In this document: in pieces, positions 39,489-50,453 of the stretch
Layout of the letters: each line of letters opens with the position of its first letter
Numbering within the stretch: position 1 is the stretch's first letter
Assembly (NCBI GenBank): GCA_027482245.1
Contig: JAIXWG010000036.1
Span: forward strand, 1-50,474
From: Acetobacteraceae bacterium
GTDB taxonomy: Bacteria; Pseudomonadota; Alphaproteobacteria; Acetobacterales; Acetobacteraceae
DNA length: 50,474 nt
Direction: 5' to 3'
Made by a program: the position numbers and the translations under genes
Notes under the pieces: model-generated
Told to the model about the DNA's origin: nothing
Seen by the model: the letters and a program-made list of their open reading frames with translations, nothing else
The model's database searches: none

Positions 39489-40658
39489 CTAGTCGCCCAG
39501 CGCGATCTCCGCCGTCAGGAAGGGTGCGACGCGGCTTTCCACGAGATCGACGCCGAGCCCCGGCCTGTCCGGGATCGCGAGGCGGCCATTCCTCACCTGC
39601 GGCTCCAGCGGTGCATCGACCAGGTTGAAGTGGTCCGGCACGCGGAAGGGGTAGAGTTCCTGGATGAGGAAGTTCGGGATGCAGGCGTCGAGCTGCAGCG
39701 CCGCCGCGGTCGCGACCGGGCCCGCACAGAGATGCGGCTGCACGCGCATGTTGTACATCTCCGCGATGGCGGCGATCTTCTTCGTCTCCATCAGCCCGCC
39801 GACCGTGCCGATATCGGGCTGCACCACGGCGACCGCGCGCAGCTCGAACAGCCGCCTGAAGCCGTAGCGGGTATAGAGGCGCTCGCCAGCCGCAACCGGG
39901 CAGCGCAGCCCGTCGGCGACCGTCTTCATCCCCTCGGGATCGAAGGGATCGACCGGTTCCTCCAGGAAGGTCAGGTCGAATTCCTCCAGACGCCGCCCCA
40001 GCCGCAATATGTCGGCGGTGGTGAGCTCCGCGCTCATGTCCACCATGAGGTCCACCTTGGGCCCGACCGCGTCCCGCACCGCCTTCACGCGGGCGACGGC
40101 CAGATCCTCGAAGTCCCGGTCGAACTCGCGGCGCGAGACATGGGCGAAGATGCCGTTCGGGTGGTTCCGGATCGGCGTCGCCAGCGGATAGAATTTCAGC
40201 GCGTCGTAGCCGGCCTTGAGCGGCATCTCGGTCGCCCTGGCCGTCTCCTCCGGCGTCACTGCGCGGAAGGACCAGCCATTGGCGTAGCAGCGGACCTCCT
40301 TGCGGTAGGACCCGCCGAGCAGCTGGTAGACCGGCACGCCGAGCGCCCGGCCCTTGATGTCCCACAGCGCCGTCTCGATGGCGCTGATCGCGGCGAAGAT
40401 GATCGGCCCGCCGCCCTTGGCCCAGAAGGTGTGGTCGTACAGGTCCGACCAGATCGGCTCCACATCGTGCGGATCGCGGCCGAGCACGATCTTCCGCAGC
40501 ATCTCCTCGATCAGCGACGCGGCGCCGGTCGCGCCGATGCCATAGGCCAGCGCGGCCTCCCCCAGCCCCTGGATGCCGTCATCGGTCCAGAGGCGGAGGA
40601 TGAGGGGCCGCCGCCCGTCGATCTCCGTCAGGTAGATCTGCGCGCGGGTGATCTTCAT
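39489..40658 (-). CDS. Enolase-superfamily sugar-acid dehydratase (mandelate racemase/galactonate dehydratase-like)
   Basis: A 389-residue enolase-superfamily protein. The N-terminal capping domain is about 1-125, with ETALWDIKGRALGVPVYQLLGG at its border. The barrel has a Lys general base/acid in YDALKFYPLATP, metal ligands Asp in DLMVDMSAE, Glu in LTFLEEPVDP and Glu in CPVAAGERLYTR, and a His in MRVQPHLCAGP. The Asp-Glu-Glu metal set plus the late His fits sugar-acid dehydratases that yield 2-keto-3-deoxy acids. It lies 20 nt after the SBP gene. Exact substrate is unknown. Confidence 0.88.
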   Translation of the reverse strand: MKITRAQIYLTEIDGRRPLILRLWTDDGIQGLGEAALAYGIGATGAASLIEEMLRKIVLGRDPHDVEPIWSDLYDHTFWAKGGGPIIFAAISAIETALWDIKGRALGVPVYQLLGGSYRKEVRCYANGWSFRAVTPEETARATEMPLKAGYDALKFYPLATPIRNHPNGIFAHVSRREFDRDFEDLAVARVKAVRDAVGPKVDLMVDMSAELTTADILRLGRRLEEFDLTFLEEPVDPFDPEGMKTVADGLRCPVAAGERLYTRYGFRRLFELRAVAVVQPDIGTVGGLMETKKIAAIAEMYNMRVQPHLCAGPVATAAALQLDACIPNFLIQELYPFRVPDHFNLVDAPLEPQVRNGRLAIPDRPGLGVDLVESRVAPFLTAEIALGD

Positions 40659-40678
40659 GGCGGCGGCCCTTATCGACG

Positions 40679-42208
40679 TCAGGCGACTTCAGCGGTCTCG
40701 AAGGTCAGGCCGGAATAGAAGGTCAGCGCCCCCGGCATGTTCTTGAAGCCCGTGACCTGGCGACGCATGGCGTAGCCCTGGCTGCGCCAGGTGAGCCCCA
40801 CGATCGGCGCCTGCTCGATCGCGATGCGCTCCATCTCCCGGTAGATGTCGCGACGCTTGGCCGTGTCGAACTCCGCGCGGCCCTGGTTCAGCAGCTCCGT
40901 GATCCGGTCGATCTTCAGGCCGAAGCTCCGGACGTAGGACGGCGAGAGCGAACCATCGACGAAGTTGGCGATGCCGTCGGGGTCGTTGCTGTCGGCGGCG
41001 GTGCCCATGACCGCCATGTCGAACTGGCCGCGATTGCCGATGTTCACCCGCGTCGCCCAGTCCGGCAGGTTCAGCTCCGCCCGGATGCCGACGGCGGCCA
41101 GGTGCTGCTGCACCACCTCCGCCGTATCCTTGTGCATGCCGTACTGCGCGGTCGAGAGCAGGTTGCAGCTGATGCCGTTGGGGTGCCCGGCTTCCGCCAG
41201 CAGGCGGCGCGACAGGGCGGGGTCGTACTTCCAGCCCTCCTTGAACTCCGCATTGTAGAAGGGGCTCGATTCCGGCACCGGCAGCTGCATCAGGGGCGAT
41301 CCGCGGCCGAAGAAGGCGGCGCGCACCAGTTCGTCCCGCTTGATGGCGTGCGCCACGGCGCGGCGGACGCGATGGTCGTTGAAGGGCGCCTTGCTGCCGT
41401 TGAAGACCAGGAACATGAAGGCGCCATCGACGGCATCGAGGCTCAGGCGCTGGTCCGCGCTGATGGCGTCGAAGGACTGCCACGGCACGTATTCGATCAG
41501 GTCCACGTCGCCCGACCGCAGCGCGGCGACGCGCAGGTTCTCATCCGCATAGGCCACGGCGCGGATGCTGCGCAGCTTCGGCAGGCCGGGCCGGTAGTAG
41601 CCACGGAAGGGCTCGAGCTCCAGCGAGGTGCCGCGCTCCTGCGCCTTGATCATGAAGGGACCGGCGCCGACGAAGGTGCCGCGGGCGGAGTTCCGGGAGA
41701 TGATCGGCAGGTGGTAGGACGCCATCCAGATCGGCAGCGTCGCCACCGGCTCCTTCAGGAAGATGCGCACCGTCAGGTCGTCCGGCGTCTCGATGCGCTC
41801 CACGCCCTGCATCTCCGCCCGGAAATAGGCGGTGGAGCGTTCGGCGGCGATCTGCTCGATGGTCCACTTCACATCGGCCGCCGTCACCTTCTCCCCGTTC
41901 TGGAAGCGGGCGTCGCGCAGCTTGAACTCCCAGCCCTGGGTGCCGATGGCCGACCAGCTTTCCGCGAGTTCGCCGCGCAGCGCGCCATCGGGGCCGTAGG
42001 AGGTGAGGCCGCGATAGATCATCAGCTTGATCGTCGCCGCCGCCGTGCCCGTGTTCTGCCAGGGCTGGATGGAGGGCGGGAAGGAGGAGAGGCCGAAGCG
42101 CAGCACCCCCGCCGTCTGGGCCCTGGCCTCCGGCGCGCGGAGGAAGGGCAACATGGCCGATGCGGCGGAACCCGCCAGGACGGCACGACGCGATGCTGAC
42201 ACGCTCAT
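40679..42208 (-). CDS. Peptide-type ABC transporter substrate-binding protein (Tat signal)
   Basis: A 509-residue family 5 SBP. The leader MSVSASRRAVLAGSAASAMLPFLRAPEARAQ contains SRRAVL, a likely twin-arginine motif, so export may use Tat. The mature part has LAESWSAIGTQGWEFKLRDARFQNGEKVTAADVKWTIEQI, the class hallmark. There are no permease or ATPase genes in this operon; it may share the DppBCDF parts encoded at 29-35 kb or use distant ones. It lies between hydantoinase B (33 nt before) and the sugar-acid dehydratase (20 nt after), which suggests the ligand is the substrate of this operon. Confidence 0.88.
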   Translation of the reverse strand: MSVSASRRAVLAGSAASAMLPFLRAPEARAQTAGVLRFGLSSFPPSIQPWQNTGTAAATIKLMIYRGLTSYGPDGALRGELAESWSAIGTQGWEFKLRDARFQNGEKVTAADVKWTIEQIAAERSTAYFRAEMQGVERIETPDDLTVRIFLKEPVATLPIWMASYHLPIISRNSARGTFVGAGPFMIKAQERGTSLELEPFRGYYRPGLPKLRSIRAVAYADENLRVAALRSGDVDLIEYVPWQSFDAISADQRLSLDAVDGAFMFLVFNGSKAPFNDHRVRRAVAHAIKRDELVRAAFFGRGSPLMQLPVPESSPFYNAEFKEGWKYDPALSRRLLAEAGHPNGISCNLLSTAQYGMHKDTAEVVQQHLAAVGIRAELNLPDWATRVNIGNRGQFDMAVMGTAADSNDPDGIANFVDGSLSPSYVRSFGLKIDRITELLNQGRAEFDTAKRRDIYREMERIAIEQAPIVGLTWRSQGYAMRRQVTGFKNMPGALTFYSGLTFETAEVA

Positions 42209-42241
42209 GGTTGTTCTCCCTTCCTCATTCCCAGACGATCG

Positions 42242-43884
42242 CTACGCAGTGTGGTGGTAGACCTCTCGCGCGGTGGCGGCGCTGATGGTGCCCTCGGCCA
42301 GGTCGCGCGCCAGGGCTTCGGGCGCGCGGCGTTCCGGTGGGCCATAGCCGCCGGCGCCGGGGCTCACGATGGCGAACCATTGGCCGGCCTTCAACTCGGC
42401 ATTGTCACGGTCGAAGACGACGCCCGGGCCGCATTCGACGGCGCCATGCCCCCCTGCCCCGCCGCCGAGCAGCCCCCAGGACTTCGAGGTGAGGCGGGAG
42501 ACATCGACGCGGACGCGGCAATCCTCATCCGCGCGATAGACGCGCCTGAGGCCCATGCCGCCGCGGAAGGTGCCGGGCCCGCCCGAATCCTCGACGAGTT
42601 CGTAGCGCAGAAGGGTCAGCGGATACTCGATCTCCAGCGCCTCCACCGGGAGGTTGGAGGTGTTGGTGACGTGGACATGCACGCCATCCAGCCCGTCCTT
42701 CGTCGCCCGCGCGCCGGCGCCGCCGCCCATCGTCTCCAGGTACACCCAGATGGCGCCGTCATCCTTCCGCTGGCCGATGAAGGTCGCGACGGTGCAGACG
42801 GAGTTGGAGCAGGCCGTGACGCGGTCCGGCACCGCCTGGGCGAGCGCGCCCAGGATCAGGTCGGAGACGCGCTGGCAGGTCTGCACGCGGCCATTCACTG
42901 CCGCCGGATGGCTGCAGTTCAGCACCGTGCCTTCCGGCGCCGTGATGGTCAGCGGCCGCGCGAGCCCCGCATTCGGCAGGATGGTCGGGTCCACGACGGA
43001 CTTCACGACGTAATAGGCCGTCGCCAGCAGCGCCGTGTAGGTCATGTTGAGGCCGGCGCGGAGCTGCTTCGGGCTGTCGAAATGCAGCGACATGGCGTCG
43101 CCCGCGACGGTCACCGTCACCTTCAGCGGCAGGTGGGTGGTGACTTCCGTGCTCTCGAACACATCCTCGAACACCCAGGTCCCGTCCGGGATGGCGGCGA
43201 TGCCGGCGCGCATCTTGCGCTCCGCATAGTCGAGCAATGCCGCGCCGGCGGCCAGCACCGTGCCCGTGCCGTATTTCCGGCACAGGGCCTGGAAGCGCTG
43301 CACGCCGACGCGGTTGGCCGCCATCTGGGCGCGGAGGTCCGACAGGCGTTCGCGCGGCACCTGGCAGTTCAGCAGGATGAGGTCCAGCACATCCTTCTGC
43401 AACTCGCCGGCGCGGTACAGCCGCACGGGCGGGATGCGCAAACCCTCCTGGTAGATGTGCTGGTGGCCGCGATCGGCGAAGTCGGAATGGTGGGCCAGGT
43501 TGACCGTCCAGGCGACGATCCGGCCCTCCACGAAGATCGGCTCCGCCAGCACGATGTCCGGCAGGTGCGTGCCGCCGCCGGCATAGGCGTCGTTGCCCAC
43601 GAAGACGTCGCCCGGCTGCATCGCCGCCACGTCGTGCAGCTTCAGGATATGCGGCACGATGCCGATGAAGCTGCCGAGGTGGATGGGGATGTGCTCCGCC
43701 TGGCACAGCGTGTTCCCCGCCGTGTCGAAGAGCGCGGTGGAGCAGTCCCGCCTTTCCTTGATGTTGGTGGAGTAGGAGGCGCGGATCAGCGCCTCTCCCG
43801 TCTCCTCGACGATGGAGGAGAGGGCCGCGCCGATCACCTCCACGGTGATGGGGTCGAGCGTCGGGGTGCTCACGGCGATATCCA

Positions 43885-43885
<1 letters not shown>
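42242..43885 (-). CDS. hyuB: Hydantoinase B / oxoprolinase-family subunit
   Basis: A 547-residue HyuB-type subunit. Conserved parts are LDPITVEVIGAALSSIVEETGEALIRASYSTNIKERRDCS at the start, HILKLHDVAAMQPGDVFVGNDAYAGGGTHLPDIVLAEPIF (about 82-121), and the later ETMGGGAGARATKDGLDGVHVHVTNTSNLP. With HyuA it forms ATP-dependent hydrolases or carboxylases (N-methylhydantoinase, 5-oxoprolinase, caprolactamase, acetophenone/acetone carboxylase type). The ATG overlaps the hyuA stop by one base, supporting a stoichiometric complex. No third gamma subunit, as in acetone carboxylase, is present, so a cyclic amide/hydantoin substrate is favoured. Confidence 0.9.
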
Positions 43886-45978
<2,093 letters not shown>

Positions 45979-46034
45979 GCTTCGCCATCCTCAAACCCGG
46001 CCTGATCGGCCATTCGGTGTGACTATCCCGTTGC

Positions 46035-46042
46035 ATTCTCAC
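46035..46042. promoter_or_regulatory. Single ATTCTCAC half-site near hyuA
   Basis: This octamer is identical to the left half of the repeat at 46087-46111 and lies 57 bp before hyuA. It may be an accessory contact for the same regulator. Confidence 0.3.
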
Positions 46043-46057
46043 GCGCGGCAAGCACCT

Positions 46058-46111
46058 ATTCACCGGAATGACAGTATCCGCCGCATATTCTCACTGAATG
46101 GAAGTATCGGC
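46058..46111. promoter_or_regulatory. Candidate IclR operator: two imperfect 25-bp direct repeats
   Basis: Repeat 1 (46058-46081) holds ATTC-ACCG-GAAT followed by GACAGTATCCGC; repeat 2 (46087-46111) holds ATTC-TCACT-GAAT followed by GGAAGTATCGGC. Each has an inverted ATTC/GAAT core plus a shared AGTATC half. They are spaced about 29 bp, close to three helical turns, and end at the IclR start, so binding would autoregulate iclR and control hyuAB. Confidence 0.5.
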
Positions 46112-46951
46112 ATGGTAACGGAGCGTTCCCGTCCCATGAGTGAAAACGGCACCGACAGTACCGTCTCCGGCGTCGGCCGCGTCTTCAGCCTGCTGCGCCT
46201 GGTGGCGGAAGCGCCGCCGGGCGGGCTGCGGCTGACGGACATCGCCGCGCGCGCCGGCCTGCCGCGCCCGACCGTCCACCGCCTGTTGCGGGCGCTCGCG
46301 GCGGAAGGCGCGGTGGCCTTCGAACCGCGGGGCAAGCGCTACACCCTCGGGCTCGACCTGTTCCTGATGGCCGCCCGCGCCGGCGATGCGACGGGGCTGC
46401 GCGACCTGGCGCGGCCGACGCTGCTGCGCCTCACGGCCTCGCTGGGGGAGACGCTGTTCCTGCTGGTGCACAATGGCTACGACGCCGTCTGCATCGAACG
46501 CAGCGCGGGGCCGCTGCCCATCCGGTCCTTCACCGGCGATATCGGCGGGCGCGTCCCGCTCGGCATCGGGCAGGGCGCGACGGCCATCCTCGCCTTCCTG
46601 CCGCCTGCCGAGCAGGACGAGATCGTCCGCCACAACCTGCCCCGCATGCGGGACTTCGGCGGGCCGGACGAGGCCTCGCTCCGCGCCGAGATCGCCCGCG
46701 TGCGGCGGGAGGGGTTCTGCGGCGGCGCCGCCGGCCTGATCCCCGGCATGGCGGGCCTCGGCGCGCCGATCCTGGACCGCGACCAGCGCGCGGTGGCCGC
46801 CATCAGCATCGGCACCACGACGGACCGGCTGACGCCGGAGCGGCGGGAGGTGATCGCAGAGATGCTGAAGCGGGAGGCCGCGGCGATCGGCCGCCTGGTC
46901 AATCCCTTCGATCCGACGCTGCGCCGCGCGGGCGCCGCGATGGCGGGCTGA
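46112..46951 (+). CDS. IclR-family transcriptional regulator
   Basis: A 279-residue regulator; ATG at 46112 has GGAAG 7 nt upstream, and an in-frame ATG at 46136 is an alternative. The N-terminal winged helix-turn-helix is LRLTDIAARAGLPRPTVHRLLRALAAEGAV (about 41-70). The C-terminal effector domain has LGETLFLLVHNGYDAVCIER, VPLGIGQGATAILAFLP and GAPILDRDQRAVAAISIG, typical of IclR ligand-binding domains. It is divergent from hyuA, so it is the probable repressor or activator of the catabolic operon. Its stop codon abuts that of the next leftward gene with no space between. Confidence 0.9.
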   Translation: MVTERSRPMSENGTDSTVSGVGRVFSLLRLVAEAPPGGLRLTDIAARAGLPRPTVHRLLRALAAEGAVAFEPRGKRYTLGLDLFLMAARAGDATGLRDLARPTLLRLTASLGETLFLLVHNGYDAVCIERSAGPLPIRSFTGDIGGRVPLGIGQGATAILAFLPPAEQDEIVRHNLPRMRDFGGPDEASLRAEIARVRREGFCGGAAGLIPGMAGLGAPILDRDQRAVAAISIGTTTDRLTPERREVIAEMLKREAAAIGRLVNPFDPTLRRAGAAMAG

Positions 46952-47440
46952 TCAGTCTTCCGACCACCGGCCGAACCACCGGCCGGTGCGGCTGCGGTAA
47001 TCCTCCCACGCCGCGCCGAAGCGGGCGGCCAGGTGCCGCTCCTCCCGCAGCACGGCCAGGCGCAGCGTGGCGAAGACGGCGATCGCCGCGGCCAGCAGGA
47101 ACCACATGTTGCAGAAGGCGAGGCCCGCCCCGGTCAGCAGCAGCGCATTGCCGAGGTAGATGGGGTTCCGGGACCAGGCATAGACCCCGGTCGTCACCAG
47201 CCGTGTCGCCGGCCGGTTCGGCAGGACATTGGCCTCATGCAGCATGAGCGTCACCACCGCCGTGACGTCCAGGCCGAGGCCGAGCACCATGACGCCCCAG
47301 CCCAGGGCCTCCACCACGTCGATGTCCAGCCATTCGGGCGCGGGCGCGACACGGCCGAGCGCGAAGGCCACCGCGCCCGCGCCGATGAAGATCAGCGGCG
47401 GCCAGGGGATCCGGTTCGGCGGGGGCGCGGTCTGTGGCAC
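46952..47440 (-). CDS. Isoprenylcysteine carboxyl methyltransferase/PEMT-family membrane protein
   Basis: About 162 residues from a GTG at 47440 (in-frame starts further upstream, including an ATG at 47551 inside the amidohydrolase gene, are possible). It has three or four membrane helices. The family motif TTGVYAWSRNPIYLGNALLLTG (about 84-105) and the C-terminal EERHLAARFGAAWEDYRSRTGRWFG pattern bind SAM at the membrane interface. The acceptor may be a lipid or small molecule; a prenylated protein is unlikely in bacteria. It lies about 70 nt after the amidohydrolase stop on the same strand. Confidence 0.8.
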   Translation of the reverse strand: MPQTAPPPNRIPWPPLIFIGAGAVAFALGRVAPAPEWLDIDVVEALGWGVMVLGLGLDVTAVVTLMLHEANVLPNRPATRLVTTGVYAWSRNPIYLGNALLLTGAGLAFCNMWFLLAAAIAVFATLRLAVLREERHLAARFGAAWEDYRSRTGRWFGRWSED

Positions 47441-47510
47441 GGCGGGAGTGTGCAGGAAGCCGAGCCGTCGCGCCACGCGGGATTTTTCGACGCGGGATTC
47501 GCGCCCGCCG

Positions 47511-48593
47511 TCACGCGAGCGCTGCCAATCCCCGGCCGCCCGGCACGGCATCCAGGCAGTAGGCGCGGATCGCGGTGCCGGCGAAGAGCGCGTCCTTCTC
47601 CGCCTCCCCGGCCCCCGCCGCCAGGCGCTTGTAGGCGTTCCAGACGGCGACGTAGCTGGCCATGCCCTTGTCCACGGGGAAGTTGCTTTCGAACATGCAG
47701 CGCCGCGCGCCGAACAGTTCGATCACCGTCTCCACCCAGGGCTTCCACGCCTCCGCCAGTTGCGCGGAGGTCGGCGGCAACGGGTGGTGGTGGAAGTCGT
47801 AGCCCGTCACCTCCATCGCCAGGCCGCCGATCTTGACCAGCACGTTCGGCAGTTCGGCCAAGGCGCGCATGTCCTCCCGCCACGGGGCGAAGACCTGCGC
47901 CCGCCGTCCCGCGAAGGGCCCGACGCCGAGCGCGCCGCCGATGTGGTTGACGATGACCGTCACCGCCGGCACGGCCTTCGCCAGTGCCAGCACTTCACGC
48001 AGCTGCGTGTGATAGGCCCAGACATCCAGCGTCAGCCCCAGCGCCGCCAGCCGCCGCGCCCCTTGCGCGAAGGCCGGTTCCGCCAGCGGCCCGGGCGGGG
48101 GCGTGATGAGGTTGCTGCGCACCGCCGGATCGGGATGCCAGGCGGTGCGGTTCCTCACGCCGCGGAAGCGCGCGCCGGCGATCGCGACATGCGCCTCCAG
48201 CACCGGCGCCACCGCATCGCCCAGCAGCAGATCCGCGAAGCCGACGATGCCCGCGCAGGCCAGCGTCTTCCCATAGGCGCCGCTGGCCGCCGCGGCGGCG
48301 ATGCCGTTGACGAACTCCGTCTCCCCCAGCGGCTTCAGCGCCGCCGGCCCGTCGGGGCGGTACATGGAGGCGCATTGGATGAAGACGGTGGCGCGGATGT
48401 CGTGGCCGCTGCCGGTATCCCGCAGCAGGTCCGGCAGCAGGTAGGTCTCGTCGTCCCGGTCCCAGAGGTGGTGGTGCGGATCGACGATCGGCCGTGCGGG
48501 ATCGAGGATTTCCTCCTCCCCCAGCGCCAGCCAATCCTCCCGGATCTCCACCTGCTTGGCGGCATTCAGGCGCCACGGCGCGATGGCGGCCAT
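47511..48593 (-). CDS. Amidohydrolase 2-family metal-dependent hydrolase
   Basis: A 360-residue TIM-barrel hydrolase. The metal motif is IVDPHHHLWDRDD (HxH, about 36-48). A later His is in VIVNHIGGALG (about 222), and an Asp in FESNFPVDKGM (about 305) is the likely final ligand. Such enzymes cleave lactones or cyclic dicarboxylates, or decarboxylate aromatic acids. A long N-terminal stretch before the metal motif (35 residues) is usual. It starts 4 nt after the RidA-family stop, so the two are one unit. Substrate is unknown, but lactone hydrolysis would suit a sugar-acid catabolic neighbourhood. Confidence 0.87.
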   Translation of the reverse strand: MAAIAPWRLNAAKQVEIREDWLALGEEEILDPARPIVDPHHHLWDRDDETYLLPDLLRDTGSGHDIRATVFIQCASMYRPDGPAALKPLGETEFVNGIAAAAASGAYGKTLACAGIVGFADLLLGDAVAPVLEAHVAIAGARFRGVRNRTAWHPDPAVRSNLITPPPGPLAEPAFAQGARRLAALGLTLDVWAYHTQLREVLALAKAVPAVTVIVNHIGGALGVGPFAGRRAQVFAPWREDMRALAELPNVLVKIGGLAMEVTGYDFHHHPLPPTSAQLAEAWKPWVETVIELFGARRCMFESNFPVDKGMASYVAVWNAYKRLAAGAGEAEKDALFAGTAIRAYCLDAVPGGRGLAALA

Positions 48594-48597
48594 GGCG

Positions 48598-49059
48598 TCA
48601 GGCCTTCAGCAGGATGACGGCCTCGATCTCCACCGCGATGCCGCGCGGCAGGCTGCCCATGCCGACCGCGCTGCGGGCGGGCCGGCCGCCATCGCCAAAG
48701 ACCTCCACGAACAGGTCGGTGCAGCCGTTGATCACCTCCGGATGCCCGGCGAAATCGGGCGTGCCCCGCACCATGCCGAGGACCTTCAGGATGGTGTCCA
48801 CCCGGTCCAGGCTGCCGAGGGCGGAGCGCATGTTGGCCAGCAGGTTCAGGCCGCAAAGCCGTGCCGCCGCGTAGCCCTGCTCCACCGTCATGTCGGCGCC
48901 GAGCACGCCGGTGATGGAGGAACCATCCGCCCGTCGCGGCCCGACGCCCGACAGGAACAGCAGCCCGCCACCGATTCGCCACGGCACGTAGTTCGCCATC
49001 GGCACCGGCGGGTTCGGCAACTCGATCCCGAGTTCGGCAAGGCGGGCTTCGGCGGACAT
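48598..49059 (-). CDS. RidA-family (YjgF/Rid) protein
   Basis: A 153-residue Rid protein from the ATG at 49059. It has LAELGIELPNPPVPMANYVPW at the start, FLSGVGPRR for the first conserved strand, and the C-terminal GRPARSAVGMGSLPRGIAVEIEAVILL, which holds the conserved Arg that binds the imine/enamine carboxylate, and the Glu. The form is longer than RidA (about 128 residues), close to the Rid subgroups encoded in catabolic operons. It probably removes reactive imine intermediates made by neighbouring enzymes. It is the first gene of the trio with the amidohydrolase and the membrane methyltransferase. Confidence 0.88.
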   Translation of the reverse strand: MSAEARLAELGIELPNPPVPMANYVPWRIGGGLLFLSGVGPRRADGSSITGVLGADMTVEQGYAAARLCGLNLLANMRSALGSLDRVDTILKVLGMVRGTPDFAGHPEVINGCTDLFVEVFGDGGRPARSAVGMGSLPRGIAVEIEAVILLKA

Positions 49060-49129
49060 GCGGTCATCTCCTTGACGCGGTGGCGCCACTGTGGCGTTGA
49101 CCGCGCGGGTGATCCACCCCGCCGCGCCG

Positions 49130-49693
49130 TCAGAAATGCAGCAGTTCCGGCGCGAAGAAGCCGAGGCTCGTCAGCGTCACGCCCACCAGCCCGAGGCCGA
49201 CGGAAGCCAGCGCCAGCAGCGGCACCGCCGTGATGATGGAGGCCGAAGCCAGCACGATCGCCACCTGGAAGGCGGCAGCGGCATATTCGTAGTTGTGGTA
49301 GGCCGCCATGCTGCGGTCCCGCTTCGCCTCCGCGGCACGGGCCCGGGCACTCAACTCCCGCCGCCCCTCGCCGGAACTCGGCTCGCTCTCCCACCGGTCG
49401 GCGGTGCCGCGCCAGGCCTGCTGCTGGCGTTCGATGGCGGCAATGGCGGCGGCATCGGCGCGCGACGCCTTCTCCAGCTCCGCCTCCTCCGCCGCCGTGC
49501 GCACGACCGTCTGGCGGATGGTGCGGGCCTGGAAGAAGGCCCAGAGGTTGGCGGCCTCCACATTCCGCGTGATGGCCTCGGTCTGCGCGCTCTTCGCCCC
49601 CGTCTCGGAGATGGCGAGGAACAAGGCGAGGATCGCGATCAGCAGGGCGATGCGCTTGTCGCCCCCGTGTTCGCCGTGATGATGGCCAGCCAA
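49130..49693 (-). CDS. DUF4337-family membrane protein
   Basis: A 187-residue protein with a His-rich N-terminus (MAGHHHGEHGGDKR), a first membrane helix (IALLIAILALFLAISETG, about 15-32), a soluble helical middle (about 35-130) with ANLWAFFQARTIRQTVV, then two C-terminal hydrophobic segments (FQVAIVLASASIITAVPLLALASVGLGLVGVTLTSLGFF, adjoining). This layout is typical of DUF4337, a family of unknown function. The His-rich start may bind metal. It is probably a single gene; it diverges from the MgtC-family gene with 115 bp between starts. Confidence 0.78.
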   Translation of the reverse strand: MAGHHHGEHGGDKRIALLIAILALFLAISETGAKSAQTEAITRNVEAANLWAFFQARTIRQTVVRTAAEEAELEKASRADAAAIAAIERQQQAWRGTADRWESEPSSGEGRRELSARARAAEAKRDRSMAAYHNYEYAAAAFQVAIVLASASIITAVPLLALASVGLGLVGVTLTSLGFFAPELLHF

Positions 49694-49808
49694 GCGATGC
49701 CCTCCGGTTCGATCACGCGCCCGTTACCCGAAACCGGGTGGGCGGCACAAGGCGATGCCGGCACGGATGCGCGGCGAAACGACCCGGCCCGGCCGGCGTT
49801 GGCGCGGC

Positions 49809-50258
49809 ATGAACACCGCCGACCTCGTGCCCAACCTCGCCGACCTCGCCTTCCTGCCGCATCTCCGCGACCTCGGCATCGCCTATGCGCTGGCCTTTGT
49901 CATCGGCTGGAACCGGGAGAAGGAAGACCGCAGCGCCGGGCTGCGCACCTTCCCCCTCGTCGCCGTCGCCGCCTGCGGCTTCATCCAGGCGACCGAAGGA
50001 CTGACCCGCGGCGAACCCGAAGCCGCAGCCCGCATCATCGAAGGCGTCATCACCGGCATGGGCTTCATCGGCGGCGGCGCCATCCTCAAGAACGGCGGCG
50101 AAGTCCACGGCACCGCCACCGCCGCATCCCTCTGGGCCACCGGCGCCATCGGCGTGGCCGTGGCCCTCGGCACCTACGACGTCGCCGTCGTCATCTGCGG
50201 CTTCACCACCGTGACGCTGTACGTCATGGCCCGCTTCAAATCCCGGGAGCGCGGTTGA
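49809..50258 (+). CDS. MgtC/SapB-family membrane protein
   Basis: A 149-residue MgtC-type inner-membrane protein. The N-terminal region has LGIAYALAFVIGWNREKEDRSAGLRTFPLVAVAACGF (about 22-58), with the conserved R/E-rich ERE-RSAGLRT core; the next has VITGMGFIGGGAILKNGGEVHGTATAASLWATGAIG, the family hallmark. I start at the ATG at 49809, since upstream codons are Arg-rich and without family match. Only the membrane domain is present; the C-terminal ACT-like domain of MgtC is missing, as in the SapB/YhiD type. A role in Mg2+ homeostasis or F-ATPase modulation is known for MgtC relatives but not shown here. Confidence 0.9.
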   Translation: MNTADLVPNLADLAFLPHLRDLGIAYALAFVIGWNREKEDRSAGLRTFPLVAVAACGFIQATEGLTRGEPEAAARIIEGVITGMGFIGGGAILKNGGEVHGTATAASLWATGAIGVAVALGTYDVAVVICGFTTVTLYVMARFKSRERG

Positions 50259-50306
50259 TCGCCCGCGGGCGCTGCGTGATGCGGTCGGGGCGTGGCGCGG
50301 ATTGCC

Positions 50307-50333
50307 CGGGGAAGGGACGCTGTCCCTTCCCCG
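50307..50333. repeat. Perfect 12-bp hairpin after the mgtC-like gene
   Basis: CGGGGAAGGGAC (50307-50318) pairs exactly with GTCCCTTCCCCG (50322-50333) around GCT. It lies 49 nt after the stop codon. No U-tract follows on either strand; a transcript-end or repeat-element role is possible. Confidence 0.6.
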
Positions 50334-50351
50334 ATACCCCTTCCCTGCCGA

Positions 50352-50364
50352 GGGCCAGCGGCCC
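50352..50364. repeat. Short hairpin GGGCC-AGC-GGCCC
   Basis: A 5-bp perfect stem with a 3-nt loop, followed by CTTGTG. It lies between two longer perfect palindromes and is listed because the four dyads are strung together within 165 bp. Confidence 0.35.
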
Positions 50365-50394
50365 CTTGTGTCTTGGCGATGGTGCATAGTGTGA

Positions 50395-50428
50395 CCGCCG
50401 GTGCTGGGCTGCAGCCCAGCACCGGCGG
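50395..50428. repeat. Perfect 34-bp palindrome
   Basis: CCGCCGGTGCTGGGCTG (50395-50411) is followed directly by its exact reverse complement (50412-50428), with no spacer and a CTGCAG centre. Such a long, spacer-free dyad can extrude a cruciform, act as a dimeric protein site, or be a terminator or REP-like element. No gene is seen between it and the window end. Confidence 0.7.
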
Positions 50429-50453
50429 CGCGATCTCGAGGCCGTCGGCCCTT

